This document shows, in pieces, positions 23,744-35,170 of a stretch of DNA of 64,000 nucleotides (position 1 is the stretch's first letter; each line of letters opens with the position of its first letter). The position numbers and the translations under genes are program-made. This stretch comes from Symbiodinium natans (Eukaryota; Sar; Dinophyceae; Suessiales; Symbiodiniaceae), in the NCBI GenBank assembly GCA_905221605.1, contig CAJNDS010000360.1, forward strand, positions 62,001 to 126,000. Reading direction: 5' to 3'. The notes below the pieces were generated by a model. It worked only from the letters and a program-made list of their open reading frames with translations. It did not search any database and had not been told where the DNA came from.

Positions 23744-25050
23744 TCCTGGGGGGGGGGGGGTAGGCCGGAATTGTAAAAACTTAAATAATTTAAATAATTA
23801 AAAACTTTGATACTCTCCATAATTTGAAAAATTTAAGTAATTTAAATAATTTAAATAATTTAAATAATTTAAATAATTTAAGAAATTGAAATAATCTAAA
23901 TAATTTATAAGTTACATGCGTTAAATAATTTAAACAATCTAAATATTTAAACAATTTAAATAATTCAAATCCCCAGGGGGGGAGGGGAGGGAGGGGGGCC
24001 CGACCCCTCTTTTGTCAGTCGGGAATTTTAATAACTTAAATAATTTAAATATCCAGGCCCGAATTTTAATATGGAGGCCTCTCCATATTTACATTATTTA
24101 ACTTATTCAAACTATTTAAATTAGTTAAATTATTTAAAATGTTTAACTTATTTAAACTATTTAAACTACTCGAATTATTTAAACTACTTAAATTCGTCAA
24201 GGAATTTTAACCATTAAAAAAATTTAAACATCCAGGCCCGAATTTTAATATGGAGGCCCCCCCCCCCCCCTCAATTATTAAATCATTAAAAATTCCCTGC
24301 CCGGCCCCCCCCCCCCCCCCCCTCCCGGGGGATTTAAATAATCTAAATTATTTAAAATACTAAAATTCGTCGGTGAATTTGAATAGTTTGAATATTTTAA
24401 ATACCCAGGCCCGAATTTTAATGTGGAGGCCCCCCCCCCCCCCCCCGCCCATATTTAAATTCTGCGGAGTCGCACTGGAAGGGCGGACGGCTGTTTTGCT
24501 GCAAACGCAAGAAAAGTGAAGTTCAGTGATGAGTGAATTCTTGTGATACATGTGATACTGCTTCTGCTCAAATCTGTCTAAGCAGACCGGAATGTAAGAC
24601 TGGCCAGCTAACATCAGTGCAGACACTGCCTCATCTTCGGGCCGGCTGCAAGCGGCGAGATCAAAAGTACATCTGTCTATGTGTATGTTGCGTGCTGGTC
24701 TGTACCTGCAGGGATATCTTCACAAATTCTTAAAGTTCGCGGCCCTTTCCCGCGCCCCCCCGCCCTCTCCCGGGGGATTAAAATTATTTAAATTATTTAT
24801 ATTACTAAAATTCGTCGGATAATTTTTCATCATTTACATAAATTAAATATCCAGGTCCGAATTTTAATATGGAGGCCCCCCCCCCATATTTAGATTATGA
24901 AAATTCTCTGCCGGATTCTAATCATTTAAATATCCAGGCCCGAATTTTCATATGGAGCCCCCCCCCCCCCCATATGTAAATTACTACACTTCCCTGAAGA
25001 ATTTTGATAATTTCAATAAATTGAATGATTTAAATCCTCCTGGGACCCGC
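23744..25050. repeat. AT-rich TTTAAATAATT repeats broken by poly-C tracts
   Basis: Very low complexity: aatttaaataa-type runs on both strands, punctuated by C- or G-runs of 10-18 bases. The unit CCAGGCCCGAATTTTAATAT followed by GGAGGCC and poly-C recurs at about 24052, 24232, 24404, 24851 (one base different) and 24935. A more complex insert lies at 24466-24745. No gene. Confidence 0.8.
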
Positions 25051-25051
25051 A

Positions 25052-25268
25052 ATTTTAGTGTGTTTTAAGAGGTTCTTGAGAGGGTATTTGATGGTTTGAC
25101 TTGCAGCTGTTTTTGGTTTCGGGGCCACCACTTGGGAGGCTTTTTGGTGGCCCCGAAACCGAAAACAGCTGCAAGGTAAACACAACCGTCCCAGACGCCC
25201 CTATCCCAGATGCCCCCAGGGCGTGTAGAAGGTTTTTAGTGTGTTTTAAGACGTTCTTGAGAGGATTT
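25052..25268. repeat. Foldback hairpin between direct repeats
   Basis: Arms at 25100-25130 and 25145-25175 are reverse complements over 31 bases with one mismatch (arm begins CTTGCAGCTGTTTTTGG), with a 14-base loop. Direct repeats TTTTAGTGTGTTTTAAGA plus GTTCTTGAGAGG flank it at about 25053-25085 and 25233-25265. Confidence 0.85.
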
Positions 25269-25314
25269 TGAAGCCAAAAACAATGCTTAAATTATTGAAT
25301 TCGGGCCCGCTGGT

Positions 25315-26690
25315 CCCTAAGATTTTGGCTTCCAGTTTTGCTCCAAAAAGCTAAGTCGCAAGCCCCTGGTCCCCAAGCTCTAAAGAGACAAATCGCAAGC
25401 CCTGGTCCCCAAGATTGCGAGGTCATTCTTTGCTCCAAAGAGCTAAATCGCAAGCCCTGGTCCCTAAAATGCTGGGTTCAAGTTTTCCTCCAAAGCGTCA
25501 AATCCCTAAGATTTTGGCTTCAAGTTTTCCTCCAAAGAGTCAATCGCAAGCCTTGGTCCCAAAGATTGTGGGTTCAAGTTTTCGCCAGATCGCAAGCCCT
25601 GGTCCCTCAGATTCTTCGGGGTCATTCTTTGCTCCGAACAGCCAACTCGCAAGCCCTGGCCCCATGATTTTGAGTTCAAGTTGTCCTCCAAAGAGTCAAA
25701 TCGCAAGCCTTGGTGCCTAAGACTGTGAGTTCAAGTTTGCTTCCAAAGAGCCAAATCGCAAGCTAACATGTTGGGTTCAAGTTTTCTTCCGAAGCGTCAC
25801 ATCGCAAGCCCTGGTCCCTAAAATTGTGGCTTCCGGTTTTTTCTCCAAAAAAACAAATCGCAAGCCCTGTCAAATCGCAAGCCCTGGGTGGGCTTGCGAT
25901 CTGGCTCTTTGGAGGAAAACTTGAACCCACAATCTTAGGGACCAGGGCTTGCGATTTGGTTTTTTGGAGCAACACTGGAAGCCAAAACCGTAGGGACCAG
26001 GGCTTGCGACTTGGCTCTTTGGAAAAAAACTTGAACCCGCAAAGTTAGGGACCAGGGCTTGCGATTTGGATCTTTGGAGGAAAACTTGAAGCCCAAATCT
26101 TACGGACCAGGGCTTGCGATTTGGCTCTTTGGAGGAAAACTTGAACCCAACATTTTAGGGACCAGGGCTTGCGATTTGGCCCTTTTGAGGAAAACTTGAA
26201 CCCAAAATCTTAGGGACCAGGGCTTGCGATTTGACTCTTTGGAGCAGAGAATGATCCCGCAGTCTTAGGGACCAGGGCTTGCGATCTGGCTCTTTGGAGG
26301 AAAACTTGAACCCACAATCTTGCGATTTGGCTTTTTGGAGCAACACTGGAAGCCAAAATCTTAGGGACCAGGGCTTGCGATTTGGGTCTTTGGAGGAAAA
26401 CTTGAACCCACAATCTTAGGGACTAGGGCTTGCGATTTGTCTCTTTGGAGGAAAACTTGAACCCAAAATCTTAGGTAGCAGGGTTTGCGATCTGGCTTTT
26501 TGGAGCAAAACTTGAAGCCAAAGTTTTACGGAGCAGGGCTTACGATTCGGCTTTGTGGAGCAAAACTTGTTGCCAAAGTTTTCGGGAGCAGGACTTGCGA
26601 TTTGGCTCTTTGGAGCAAAACTTGAACTCAAAATTTTTAGGGACCAGGGCTTGCGATTTGACTGCTTGGAGCAAAGAAATGACCCCACGA
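25315..26690. repeat. Large palindrome of 55-bp tandem repeats
   Basis: Units containing TCGCAAGCCCTGGTCCCTAA and CAAGTTTTCCTCCAAAGAG run forward from about 25315 to 25880. They then run as the reverse complement from about 25885 to 26690. On the right arm the marker GGGACCAGGGCTTGCGAT recurs at 25938, 25993, 26048, 26103, 26158, 26213 and 26268, exactly every 55 bp, then 26364 and further. The centre is near 25877-25901. ORFs here are repeat translations, not genes. Confidence 0.85.
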
Positions 26691-27274
26691 AACCTGGAAA
26701 GAAAAGGTGCTCTTTGTCCACTCGAACCTTTCGTTCGTTTCATTAAGTATAAAGTATATAATTTAACATGTACAAAAGGGCTGTCCAAGTTTTTTAGAGT
26801 GTTTCGGGTGTCCTTTTCTTCCATTTTCTGTAGCCACCCACATTAACAGGACACCCACACCAGAGACTCCGATTTTGGAAGCTGAAGGAAAGGCGCTCCC
26901 CTTTTTCCACCGCTGCCTTCCTGTCGTTCCTTGCGCAAAAGGCAATAACAGAAAGAAATGATGCTACGTGTATCCAAAATTAGGGTGTCCTGCTTTTCTT
27001 TTTCCGTAACAAGACCTACCTTTGAAGGACACCCACACCGGAGACCTCCATTTTTTGCAGCCTTGAAAGAAAGCAGGCCGAAGACCTAAGATTTTATGTG
27101 CTCCCAAAAGATAAATCGCAAGCACCGTCCGCCTAAGATTTTGGAAAGATTTTGGCAAAATGCCCAAAAGACAAATCGCAGGCACAGCTCCAAAAAATTG
27201 GACAAACTTATGCTCCCAATCAGTTTTTCTTTGGGGCAATAACAAAACCCGAGTGCCAGCTTCCAAATAAACCC

Positions 27275-27398
27275 TGAAAGCTACGCGGCCAACTGCGGCC
27301 CCGTACGCCACAAGAATGACGACTCTTTGCTTGAGATGATCCCGCATCCTGTCATCAGTGGGAGTTGCCTCTCTGATCCTTGCAACGCGCTGAAATCC
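27275..27398 (-). CDS. Probable exon with a hydrophobic segment
   Basis: Acceptor GCTTTCAG at 27399 precedes GFQRVARIREATPTDDRMRD, then HLKQRVVILVAYGAAVG. Phase 0 matches the preceding exon, which ends CIW, across a 55-nt intron with a GT donor. The 3' edge is not fixed. It may be the first membrane segment after the cysteine-rich ectodomain. Confidence 0.5.
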
Positions 27399-27453
27399 CT
27401 GAAAGCTTGACATCTCCCGCCGCAACAGGACCCGCTTGGCCAAACTTACTCAC

Positions 27454-27564
27454 CCATATGCAGGCAAATTTCCACACTTCCTTCATCGCCTCTTGCCCCC
27501 TCTTCTGTAACTCGATGTATTGGTTCACAAGGAAGCTCAAGGCACTCTCCAATCCACGTGAATG
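27454..27564 (-). CDS. Probable exon, juxtamembrane helix
   Basis: Between acceptor GGCTTAG and an excellent GTGAGTAAG donor lie 37 codons: HSRGLESALSFLVNQYIELQ, then KRGQEAMKEVWKFACIW. It is helix-like and charged. It follows the last cysteine-rich exon in gene order. Confidence 0.55.
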
Positions 27565-27727
27565 CTAAGCCAGCGGCCAGCCCTGACCGCCCAAACCCTC
27601 CAACCTCTTGGAGCCTGGGGTCTTGTGGCCCTCTTCGAAACAGGGTTGTGCAACTCTTGATACCCGGGCGCCTTGGCAAACCCTGAACCCCTGATCCCTG
27701 GCAACCCAGACTAAGCCCGAAACACGC

Positions 27728-27821
27728 CTGGAAGGCAGGTCTCGCAAAGCCCGGCGCACACTCTCCGCAAAGCACTCCCCCGGAGTTTCTTGCACAGGCA
27801 TTGCTGAAGTTGTAATCAGAC
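27728..27821 (-). CDS. Cysteine-rich exon, GCC2/GCC3-like
   Basis: Acceptor GTTTCGCAG precedes SDYNFSNACARNSGGVLCGE, then CAPGFARPAFQ. The C-x-x-N-S/R-x-G-x-L-C-G-x-C pattern is typical of the last ectodomain repeat in algal GCC2/GCC3 membrane proteins. The donor appears to be CAG then GC. Confidence 0.55.
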
Positions 27822-29196
27822 CTGCGAAACAACCCATGTGTGAGCATTTTCAACTGGAGACCCACAGGGACCGTTTAGGACTCGCAGAAGCCGCCCAGCA
27901 ATGTGACTCTTCTATTGTTCAGCCAGGCTTTATAGGTTTAGGGTCGAACCTCTCCAACGGCTCCAAAACAACCAAAACCGTCTAGCAAAAAAAACAAGAG
28001 CCTGCCGGGACAGTGCTTGCAAGGTTTCAGTGCCATATCAGAGAACCTTGAAGTCTGAAAACATCAGCTCTGCCTCCCCAGTCTACAGTTGCTCTCACAG
28101 CTCGAGTCGGCCGTAGGGTGAAACAGGGTTTGGCCTCAAGGCTCGGGCATTACTTTCTTATACAATGTCCTAGCTTCTTGCCGAAAACCAAAGGCTGCAC
28201 TAAACAAGAACGCCTGCTACCCCTTTCCACGGCCCATCCGCCTGTCTTGGCAAAAGTCGGAGTTATTCAAGCACGCTTCGCCCCCCAGGCACGAGCTGAA
28301 GCCGTCACTCCTCCTCGTGCCTTAGGGGCGTGTTGGGCGTGCGTATCCAAAGACCCTCAAACTCCTTCGTTCGTGATCACTGTCCTTGACATGTCAATCG
28401 TACAGTCTCATTGCTGGGCTTCTGAGCCTCCCAAGGTTTGAGAGACATCCAGTCACGCGCTCTGGAGTAGCTCTGTCGTCCAATCCATATCTGGTTCTTC
28501 GATCGATTCGTTGCTCTCTGCTCGAGCTCGACGCCCTCAGGAGCCGAACTTGAAACAAGCCAAGGCGCACTTGACAGCGGTCGTTAGGCCGGTCTGGTAA
28601 TATCCTTGGAGCTGAGGTCTTGGCTGCACTCAGGAGTGTAGCTAAAAATTAAACTTTTAGCTGCCTTATTAAGAAACCCAGTAAACCCAAAGAAGGTAAG
28701 GATCTAAAGTTACAGTAAAGCACCACAAAGTGTCAATGACTGGTTTGATCTTCAAGCCTTCAGCGCTGTGTCCCTCGGCCTTCTCTGCTTCTGTTGGGCT
28801 TTTTGTTTGAAGTTTGGGACTGTGGAGTCGTCGGGGTTAGGGCCTGGGCTTGGGCTGAGGTTTCATCACAAGATCTGGGCCTTCAAGAAGGGCTTTCGGT
28901 CGAGTTGCATTGCCTTTCCTTCTTGCACCCTTCACCGGCGCAGGGGAACTGAGACTCTACAAAGCGAAAAAGAATTGCCGAGATGCCTTTCCTTGCAACC
29001 GGCATCATGTGCTTGCGGCTCCCGCTATGCCAGCCTCCCACGGGTCTCCCACAGGAAGTGTGATCACAAGTGCTTTGGTTGAGAATAGGGTTTCGTCCAT
29101 CACGGGTGGCCAGTGGCCAATGGTGCAGCATGTCCAGTGTGACGGATGGCATGATGAGGTGTTCGGCTTGGGATGTGTTGTAAGTGGAGCTTGGAC

Positions 29197-29372
29197 CTTG
29201 AAATTGCATTTGTACATCTTTTTACACTGCGTGCTCTTTACGGAGTTCAGGAAAGGCACAAGAAACGAGCCTCCTTTGCAGTACAGGTTGGGATGCACTT
29301 CGCAGTTCTCACATATTATGAGGCGGTCAGACCAGGACTCGATCACCGCATAGAAGCCCTCCATGCAGAAAC
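29197..29372 (-). CDS. Cysteine-rich exon
   Basis: After acceptor GGCGGAG at 29373 the frame reads FCMEGFYAVIESWSDRLIIC, then ENCEVHPNLYCKGGSFL and CKKMYKCNFK. The donor is GT (TTCAAG then GTCCAAG). It has the C-x-x-C spacing of ephrin-receptor-like GCC repeats. Its phase against the 29505 exon end was not resolved. Confidence 0.55.
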
Positions 29373-29504
29373 CTCCGCCAAGCACGTGCATTTCGAACAG
29401 AAAGCAGTTGCATGCAGTTGCGTGCAGTTACACGCAGTGGCATGGGGCGAACGCCAAGACAGGAAGGCCAAGATGACCGAGGAGCAGTCTAGGTCCCTGA
29501 CAGC

Positions 29505-29796
29505 CCCGAGCTGGGAATCGGCATTTGTGGGACACTTGCCAGGGCATTGGCTCTCATCGTCTGGTGACTCTTCGCTCTTGTAGCGGCCCCGCTCGCACTG
29601 TTCACACTTACCGTCCTGTCTGAAATGACCTTTTTTGCAAAAACAATCTGCCTCTGACCTGGCTTGCGAATATGAGGTGGAGCCTTCAGGGCACTCGAGC
29701 TCTATCCCTGTGCCGTTGCAGAAGTAGCCAGCAGGGCACGGAATGCAGTTTAAGGTGCCCTTCTCCTCTGCCAAACCAGCCCCGCATCTGCATGCA
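29505..29796 (-). CDS. GCC2/GCC3 cysteine-rich exon
   Basis: The exon begins ACRCGAGLAEEKGTLNCIPC and continues PAGYFCNGTGIELECPEGS, ADCFCKKGHFRQDGKCEQC and ERGRYKSEESPDDES. These are classic C-x-x-CPAG-x-Y/F repeats of the ephrin-receptor-like GCC2/GCC3 family, extracellular and disulphide-rich. The phase joins exactly to the exon ending at 29997 (two bases plus one). The 3' donor is probably GC after CTCGGG. Confidence 0.75.
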
Positions 29797-29996
29797 CTGG
29801 CCGAGGTAGCTGCACGCTGCACCGTGGACGTCCTTGTGTTGCCTGGGCAGTCTTGACCTCAGCCAGCCAAAGGATCCTACCACACAAATTCTGTCCGCAG
29901 AGGGACTCGGAGGCTGTGCTCAGGGATCGAGGCTCAGCAAGGGAGAGCAAAGAAGAAAACAAAGCGTATGAGCTGACTCATTTCGCTACGGCACAC

Positions 29997-30741
29997 CGCG
30001 CACTGCCACTGCCGACAACCTCCTTGTACTTCCCGGCAGGGCATTCCTGGCAACCTCCTACATATCCATCCACCTCCTCATAGCCTGGGCTACACTCGCA
30101 GTCGGCCTGGCTCGTCGGGAGGATTCCCGCAGGCACTGATTGGTGTGCAGGGCATTCGATCTGCTTCCAGGTCAGCTCGGGATCTGACAGATGAAGATCT
30201 GTGTCTTGCAAGTCCAGTGTCTGCTCTGCCAAGTTCTGCCGCAACTCCATCAGAAGCACATTCATGCTTAGGTCCTTAGAAGCTGCAGCTGCATCCTCCT
30301 TTGTGCGATGGTGCAGGTGCACGACGATGGTGCGGTTCCACAGCCGAACTTGAATAGCGCTAGCGGGAATCCTGGACAGGTCGGCGAGCGTGGCCTGCAC
30401 GATTCGTCTCTCCCTCTCCCCAAAAACCAGCACGCTGGTTGCAAACAACTGGATGTGCACGGCCGGCACATTCACTGTGTTCCCCCTGCTGGAGCCCACG
30501 TCGGGAACACAAGACTGGTTGGACACGGAGCCCTCCGCGTGAGTGGACAAATTGGCGCAAAGAGTGCACTCGTTCGCATTCCCCGGCAAGTTTTTGAACT
30601 GATCCTTCGGACATGGCATGCATCGATGATCCTGATCTGAGAAGAAGTAACCTTCCATGCACACACACTGACTCGGAGAAGCCGCTTGTGTCGTCAAAGT
30701 CGTCCGGCGGTCATTGCAAGCCAATCTTGTGGCCGTTCCAC
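29997..30741 (-). CDS. Large GCC2/GCC3 exon with an embedded globular segment
   Basis: Acceptor CCTTCGCAG at 30742 and donor GCGCG then GTGTGC. It encodes a cysteine-rich repeat (SQCVCMEGYFFSDQDHRCMP, then CPKDQFKNLPGNANECTLC). Next comes an alpha/beta-looking cysteine-free segment of about 85 residues (VHIQLFATSVLVFGERERRI, then ASAIQVRLWNRTIVVHLHHR). A second repeat follows (CECSPGYEEVDGYVGGCQEC, then PAGKYKEVVGSG). It is an extracellular part of a large membrane protein. The cysteine-free segment resembles a SEA- or ferredoxin-like fold only by pattern; this is inference. Confidence 0.7.
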
Positions 30742-31033
30742 CTGCGAAGGAACAACCAGTGGAACAACCCAAAGCCTTGTGTTTAGCAGCTTGTATGTGC
30801 CTATGTGCTACCATGCGACATGTTCATGAACCTGAACCCAGCAAGAGCGCTGGAGAGAAAGGAACGCAGTCAAAGCATGCATGCTTGTCGAAAGTGCTGT
30901 CTATTCGACACGTGACTACAAATATTGCGAGGGCTTGACTGCTGTTTCTTGATTTGGCCCTTTCTTTTTATACAAACCCCATCAAACTACTCTTCCGTTG
31001 TTGTCCTGGTCTGTTGGTAGTGTATGTGCATTT

Positions 31034-31075
31034 GCGTGTGCGTGTGCGCGCGTGTGTGTGTGTGTGTGTGTGTGT
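31034..31075. repeat. (GT)n microsatellite
   Basis: GTGTGCGTGTGCGCGCGTGT then uninterrupted GT to about 31075. Confidence 0.9.
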
Positions 31076-31439
31076 CACTAATTCCCTCCTCACAGCGCTC
31101 TCATCAACGCTTTACATGTGTAGTTGCCAAATGTTCCACTTGACACTCTTTCTGGAAGAACTGGCTCATCTCCGGCCATGGAGCTTGCGGGCTTAGAATG
31201 GTGCTCTCTGCTCTGAAAGAAAGTCCCGTGCGTGGAGTATGGCCTCCGGCAATGTTCATGGCCTTGACCTGAATAACTCAGAATGTTGCCGCCTTCTGGC
31301 GCTTGAGAGAAATGGACGGCCGTGCGACTTAGAGCTTCGAGGTTCAGCAAAACATCCCTCCAATGCTCCAGTCCTGCCCCTCCACCGCAAGGCCACCATG
31401 ATGTCTGACATGCAGCCGAAACTTGAAAATGCTGCCTAC

Positions 31440-31577
31440 TGAATTGTACGCACGAAAGGCAGTCCCTGCAGCTTGCCAGCTTCCGCTCAGGCCTGCACAA
31501 AAAAATCCTCGCGGGCATTCGCTACAGAATGGCTGTGAGTTCAGCGTTCCCTGGAAGAAGCCAGGTGCGCACTCCAC
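31440..31577 (-). CDS. GCC2/GCC3 cysteine-rich exon
   Basis: 46 codons, phase 0 at both ends: acceptor AGCTCAG, donor AATTCA then GTAGGC. The frame reads VECAPGFFQGTLNSQPFCSE, then CPRGFFCAGLSGSWQA. The C-APGFF / C-x-x-CPRGFF spacing matches GCC-type repeats. Confidence 0.65.
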
Positions 31578-32577
31578 CTGAGCTGGCTGGCGATGGCCTC
31601 AAAATCGCATCGGCCTGCTTATCCTCATAATCGCATGTAAGCATCTGTTGTTGTTTTTCCCCAAACAGTGCCAACACTATGAACTACTATGGGGCTCCCG
31701 TGAACGGAAAGGAGGTTTACATGCCATAACCATGCAGCGTGTGTCCCTGGGACCTGGCGCTCGTTCTCGCGTTCTGGACGAAAATCGCACGTGGCCTACG
31801 CGGGCATGCCCGCGAAGTTCTTGGGGGCTCCCGAAACGTGGATTTCATCGCAAATAGCACGCCTTCAAGCCTCGCGAAGGGTGCAACAAATCGTGCTCTC
31901 GCCTAAGTTCTGCGCCCACAGAACATGCCGGTCAAAGAAAGCCCAGAGTCTGGTCTTGTCAGTATGCGGGCGCATGTCCGAAATCGGCCAAATCACTCCA
32001 AAAAACGTGGTGATTCTGGGTGCTTTCTGCTCTCCTTTATTGACGCGTGAATGCTCGAAATCGTTCTCCCGCTGAGGTCCCGTGTACTGTTCGAGGCTTA
32101 CACATGCACCGCACTCGTGTCGCGAAACCTGGCACGTGTGCTGCTTCCGCGCAACGGCGCTCTCGCCTCGGTCCTGCGTCTGCTCTCCTCTTTCCTGGTG
32201 AAGTGCAGATGTCTTGAGTCGAACTGTCTCTTGTCGCTCTTTAAAGACATCCAAAGCTCCAGTGGCTCGACAGTACAAAGCTCTAGTGTGGCTCGAAAAT
32301 CGCTATTTTTGCAAAACACTCGCGGAGGACGTCCGGAGCTCCAGTGGCGAGTGCTCTCGGCTTCGTGTGCTCTTAGACGTGTCTTGGAAAGCTCTTGGAG
32401 ATTTGGCATGCTCTTCGAGTGGTTCGGGAGTGTTCTTGGCGTGGTCTTAGAGTGCTGGAGTGGTCTTGGCGTGTTTTCGGTAGGACGCGCTCTCATGCGC
32501 CCTGCGTTTTCTGGGGCTTTCTGGGTGGGGGGGTCGGGGGGGGGGGGGTGGGGGGGCATATCCATGTTGGCAATATC

Positions 32578-32935
32578 CAGGGGCCCGAAACATGCAAGCC
32601 CCAACAAGTACCCAAAAAATTCGATGTAAAACATAGTCTACACAACTTTGTGTTTTCGTCACTTTCAAAAAAAGGCTCCCGCCTAGGCGAAACACTCAAA
32701 TGGTGCTAATGTCTTCAGCAAACTTTTAGGTTTGACTTGAGTCCTCAACTGCATCGCCAGAAAAATGTTCTGAGATCTGTGCTTTGGTTCTGAACTCTGA
32801 GGTTTGGGGCCCGACACACGCAAGCCCCAACAAGTACCCTTAAGAATAGACGTAAAAAGATAGTATACACAACTTTCGCGCTCTCGTCGCTTTAAAACAA
32901 GGCTCCCGCCTATGCGAAACACTCAAAATCACTAA
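32578..32935. repeat. Direct repeat, two copies offset about 230 bp
   Basis: Copy 1 (32578-32702) and copy 2 (32807-32930) share CAAGCCCCAACAAGTACCC, then ACACAACTTT and GGCTCCCGCCTA-GCGAAACA in the same order. A poly-G run (32526-32557) precedes. The overlapping ORFs at 32051-32709 on both strands show no domain. Confidence 0.75.
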
Positions 32936-33589
32936 AAAACGCCCGCCCTTCGAGGAATCTGTGCTGCGCCTTGCTGGTTCCCAACACCGGAATGAGTGTA
33001 AAATCTACGTTTTTTGCACTTTCGAACTTGAGCACACCCAACGCATGCACCAAAACGCAGGGCACGCGAAAGCGCGTCCTACCCTTTTTTGGGCAGCTCT
33101 CACGAGGTCTTGGAATGCTCTTGATGGTCTTCCACTCTTTGGGGTCAACGCTGTTATTTTGTTTGGGCGGGGTGGGGTTGTGTGGGTGCCAACACATGAT
33201 GATGGCAGCCGAGCTTCCCACAGCGTACCTGCTGCAGCTCCAAACACAGGGGTAGAGCCGCAATTGAATCCCACTGGGCACCAGCACAGCAGATACCTGC
33301 AAGGGTAGATCGGGCCCGTCAGGATACATTTTTAAGGCACAGGGCCTAACCAAGCTTCAGGGGCATGCGATTGGTTGCCATCCACCACCTTCCAGGTCGT
33401 GATGTGGCCGGCAGCTCGCCGAAGGACACTCGAAATGCCTTGGGGAAAAAAAGACATTATTACATATAATACAATCATGAAAGCATATTGTAATAATGAA
33501 TTATGGGTGAATCCCTCCGCCTCCGGCCCGCGCGCAACACAAGGCCGAACTGACAACCGCAAGGGGAACCTGATCCTTTCTACGGAACC

Positions 33590-35170
33590 CGCGTCGCTTA
33601 GCAAACCCAGAACGCGATCACTTGGCCAATCGGGAAACCAAATGGTTTGCGATCACTTAGCAAACATTTTTACGATCACTTAGCCAACTCTAGCTTTCAG
33701 GCTAGGTTTTGGCTTTACGGTTTAGGGTTTAAGGGTCAAGGGTTTAGGGTTTCGGGTTTAGGGTTTGGGGTTTAGGGTTTAGGGCTTCTCTTACCTTTTA
33801 GGGTTTAGGGTTTAGAGTTTGGGGTTTAGGGTTTAGGGTTTGGGGTTTAGGGTTTAGGGTTTAGGGCTTAGGGCTTCTCTTACCTTTTAGGGTTTAGGGT
33901 TTCCTTTTGGGGGTTTAGGCTTTAGGGTTTGGGGTTTGGGGTTTAGGGTTTAGGGCTTAGGCTTCAGGGTTTAGGGTTTCTCTTACTTTTAGGGTTTACG
34001 GTTTCCTTTTGGGGTTTAGGCTTTGGGTTTAGGGTTTAGGGCTTCTCTTACTTTTTAGGGTTTAGGGTTTCCTTTTGGGGTTTAGGCTTTGGGTTTAGGG
34101 TTTAGGGTTTAGAGCTTCTCTTACCTTTTAGGGTTTAGGGTTTAGGGTTTGGGGTTTAGGGTTTAGGGTTTTAGGGTTTAGGGTTTAGGGCTTCTCTTAC
34201 CTTTTAGGGTTTAGGGTTTCCTTTTGGGGGTTTAGGCTTTAGGGTTTGGGGTTTAGGGTTTCCTTTTGGGGTTTAGGCTTTGGATTTGCGATTGAGGGTT
34301 TAGGGTTTAGGGCTTCTCTTACCTTTTAGGGTTTAGGGTTCAGGGTTTAGGGTTTGGGGTTTGGGGTTTATGCAATCGGTCATGCGGACTGTCACGAAGC
34401 GAGACACTTGGGGTTTGAGGTTTAGGGTTTCGGGTTTCGGGTTTAGGGCTTCTCTTACCTTTTAGGGTTTAGGGTTTAGGGTTTTGGGTTTGGGGTTTAG
34501 GGTTTAAGGCTTCTCTTACATTTTAGGGCTTAGGGTTTCCTTGTGGGGGTTTAGGCTTTAGGGTTTAGGCTTTAGGGTTTGGGGTTTAGGGTTCAGGCTT
34601 TAGGGTTTAGGGCTTCTCTTACCTTTTAGGGTTTAAGGTTTTCTTTTGGGGCTTAGGCTTTGGGTTTAGGGCTTCTGTTACCTTTTAGGGTTTAGGGTTT
34701 CCTTTTGGGGTTTAGGCTTTGGGTTTAGGGTTCAGGGTTTAGGGTTTCTGTAGGGTTTAGGGCTTTCTTACCTTTTAGGGTTTGGGGTTTAGGGTTTGGG
34801 GTTTTAGGGTTTAGGGTTTAGGGCTTCTCTTACCTTTTAGGGTTTAGGGGGTTTCGGCTTTAGGGTTCAGGGTTCAGGGTTTAGGGTTTGGGGTTTCGGG
34901 TTTAGGGTTCAGGGCTTCTCTTACCTTTTAGGGTTTAGGGTTTTGGGTTTAGGGTTTATGGGGTTTAGGGTTTAGGGCTTCTCTTACCTTTTAGGGTTTA
35001 GGGTTTAGGGTTTGGGGTTTAGGGTTTCGGGTTTAGGGCAACAACACTGTGGCGCAGGGTTGCAGACAAGAGACAAGAAGGGGTACAAGAGCTCCAAAAA
35101 TCAGCGTGCTAAGCGATCATGTTTTTGAGCGTGCTAAGCGACTGAAAGAAAAGTTGGCTAAGCGACCCCT
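33590..35170. repeat. Telomere-like higher-order repeat block with inverted flanks
   Basis: From about 33700 to 35035 the sequence is TTTAGGG and variants (TTTGGGG, TTCAGGG, TTTCGGG). It is interrupted about fifteen times by GGGCTTCTCTTACCTTTTAG and often by TTTCCTTTTGGGGTTTAGGC. The left flank (33591-33690) has four copies of a CGCTTAGCAAAC / GATCACTTAGCCAAC motif. The right flank (35103-35167) has three copies of the reverse complement (GTGCTAAGCGATC, TTGGCTAAGCGAC). No gene. Confidence 0.85.

Noticed and set aside
25315-26720. Repetitive ORFs on both strands resembling a tandem-repeat protein
   Set aside because: They follow the 55-bp satellite, which is not a multiple of three, and appear equally on both strands.
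32051-32709. Overlapping plus and minus ORFs of about 180-190 codons
   Set aside because: Both strands are equally open, include a poly-G tract and a non-coding direct repeat, and show no domain.
33375-33683. Plus-strand ORF reaching into the telomere-like block flank
   Set aside because: It includes the repeated CGCTTAGC flank motifs and has no protein-like conservation signal.
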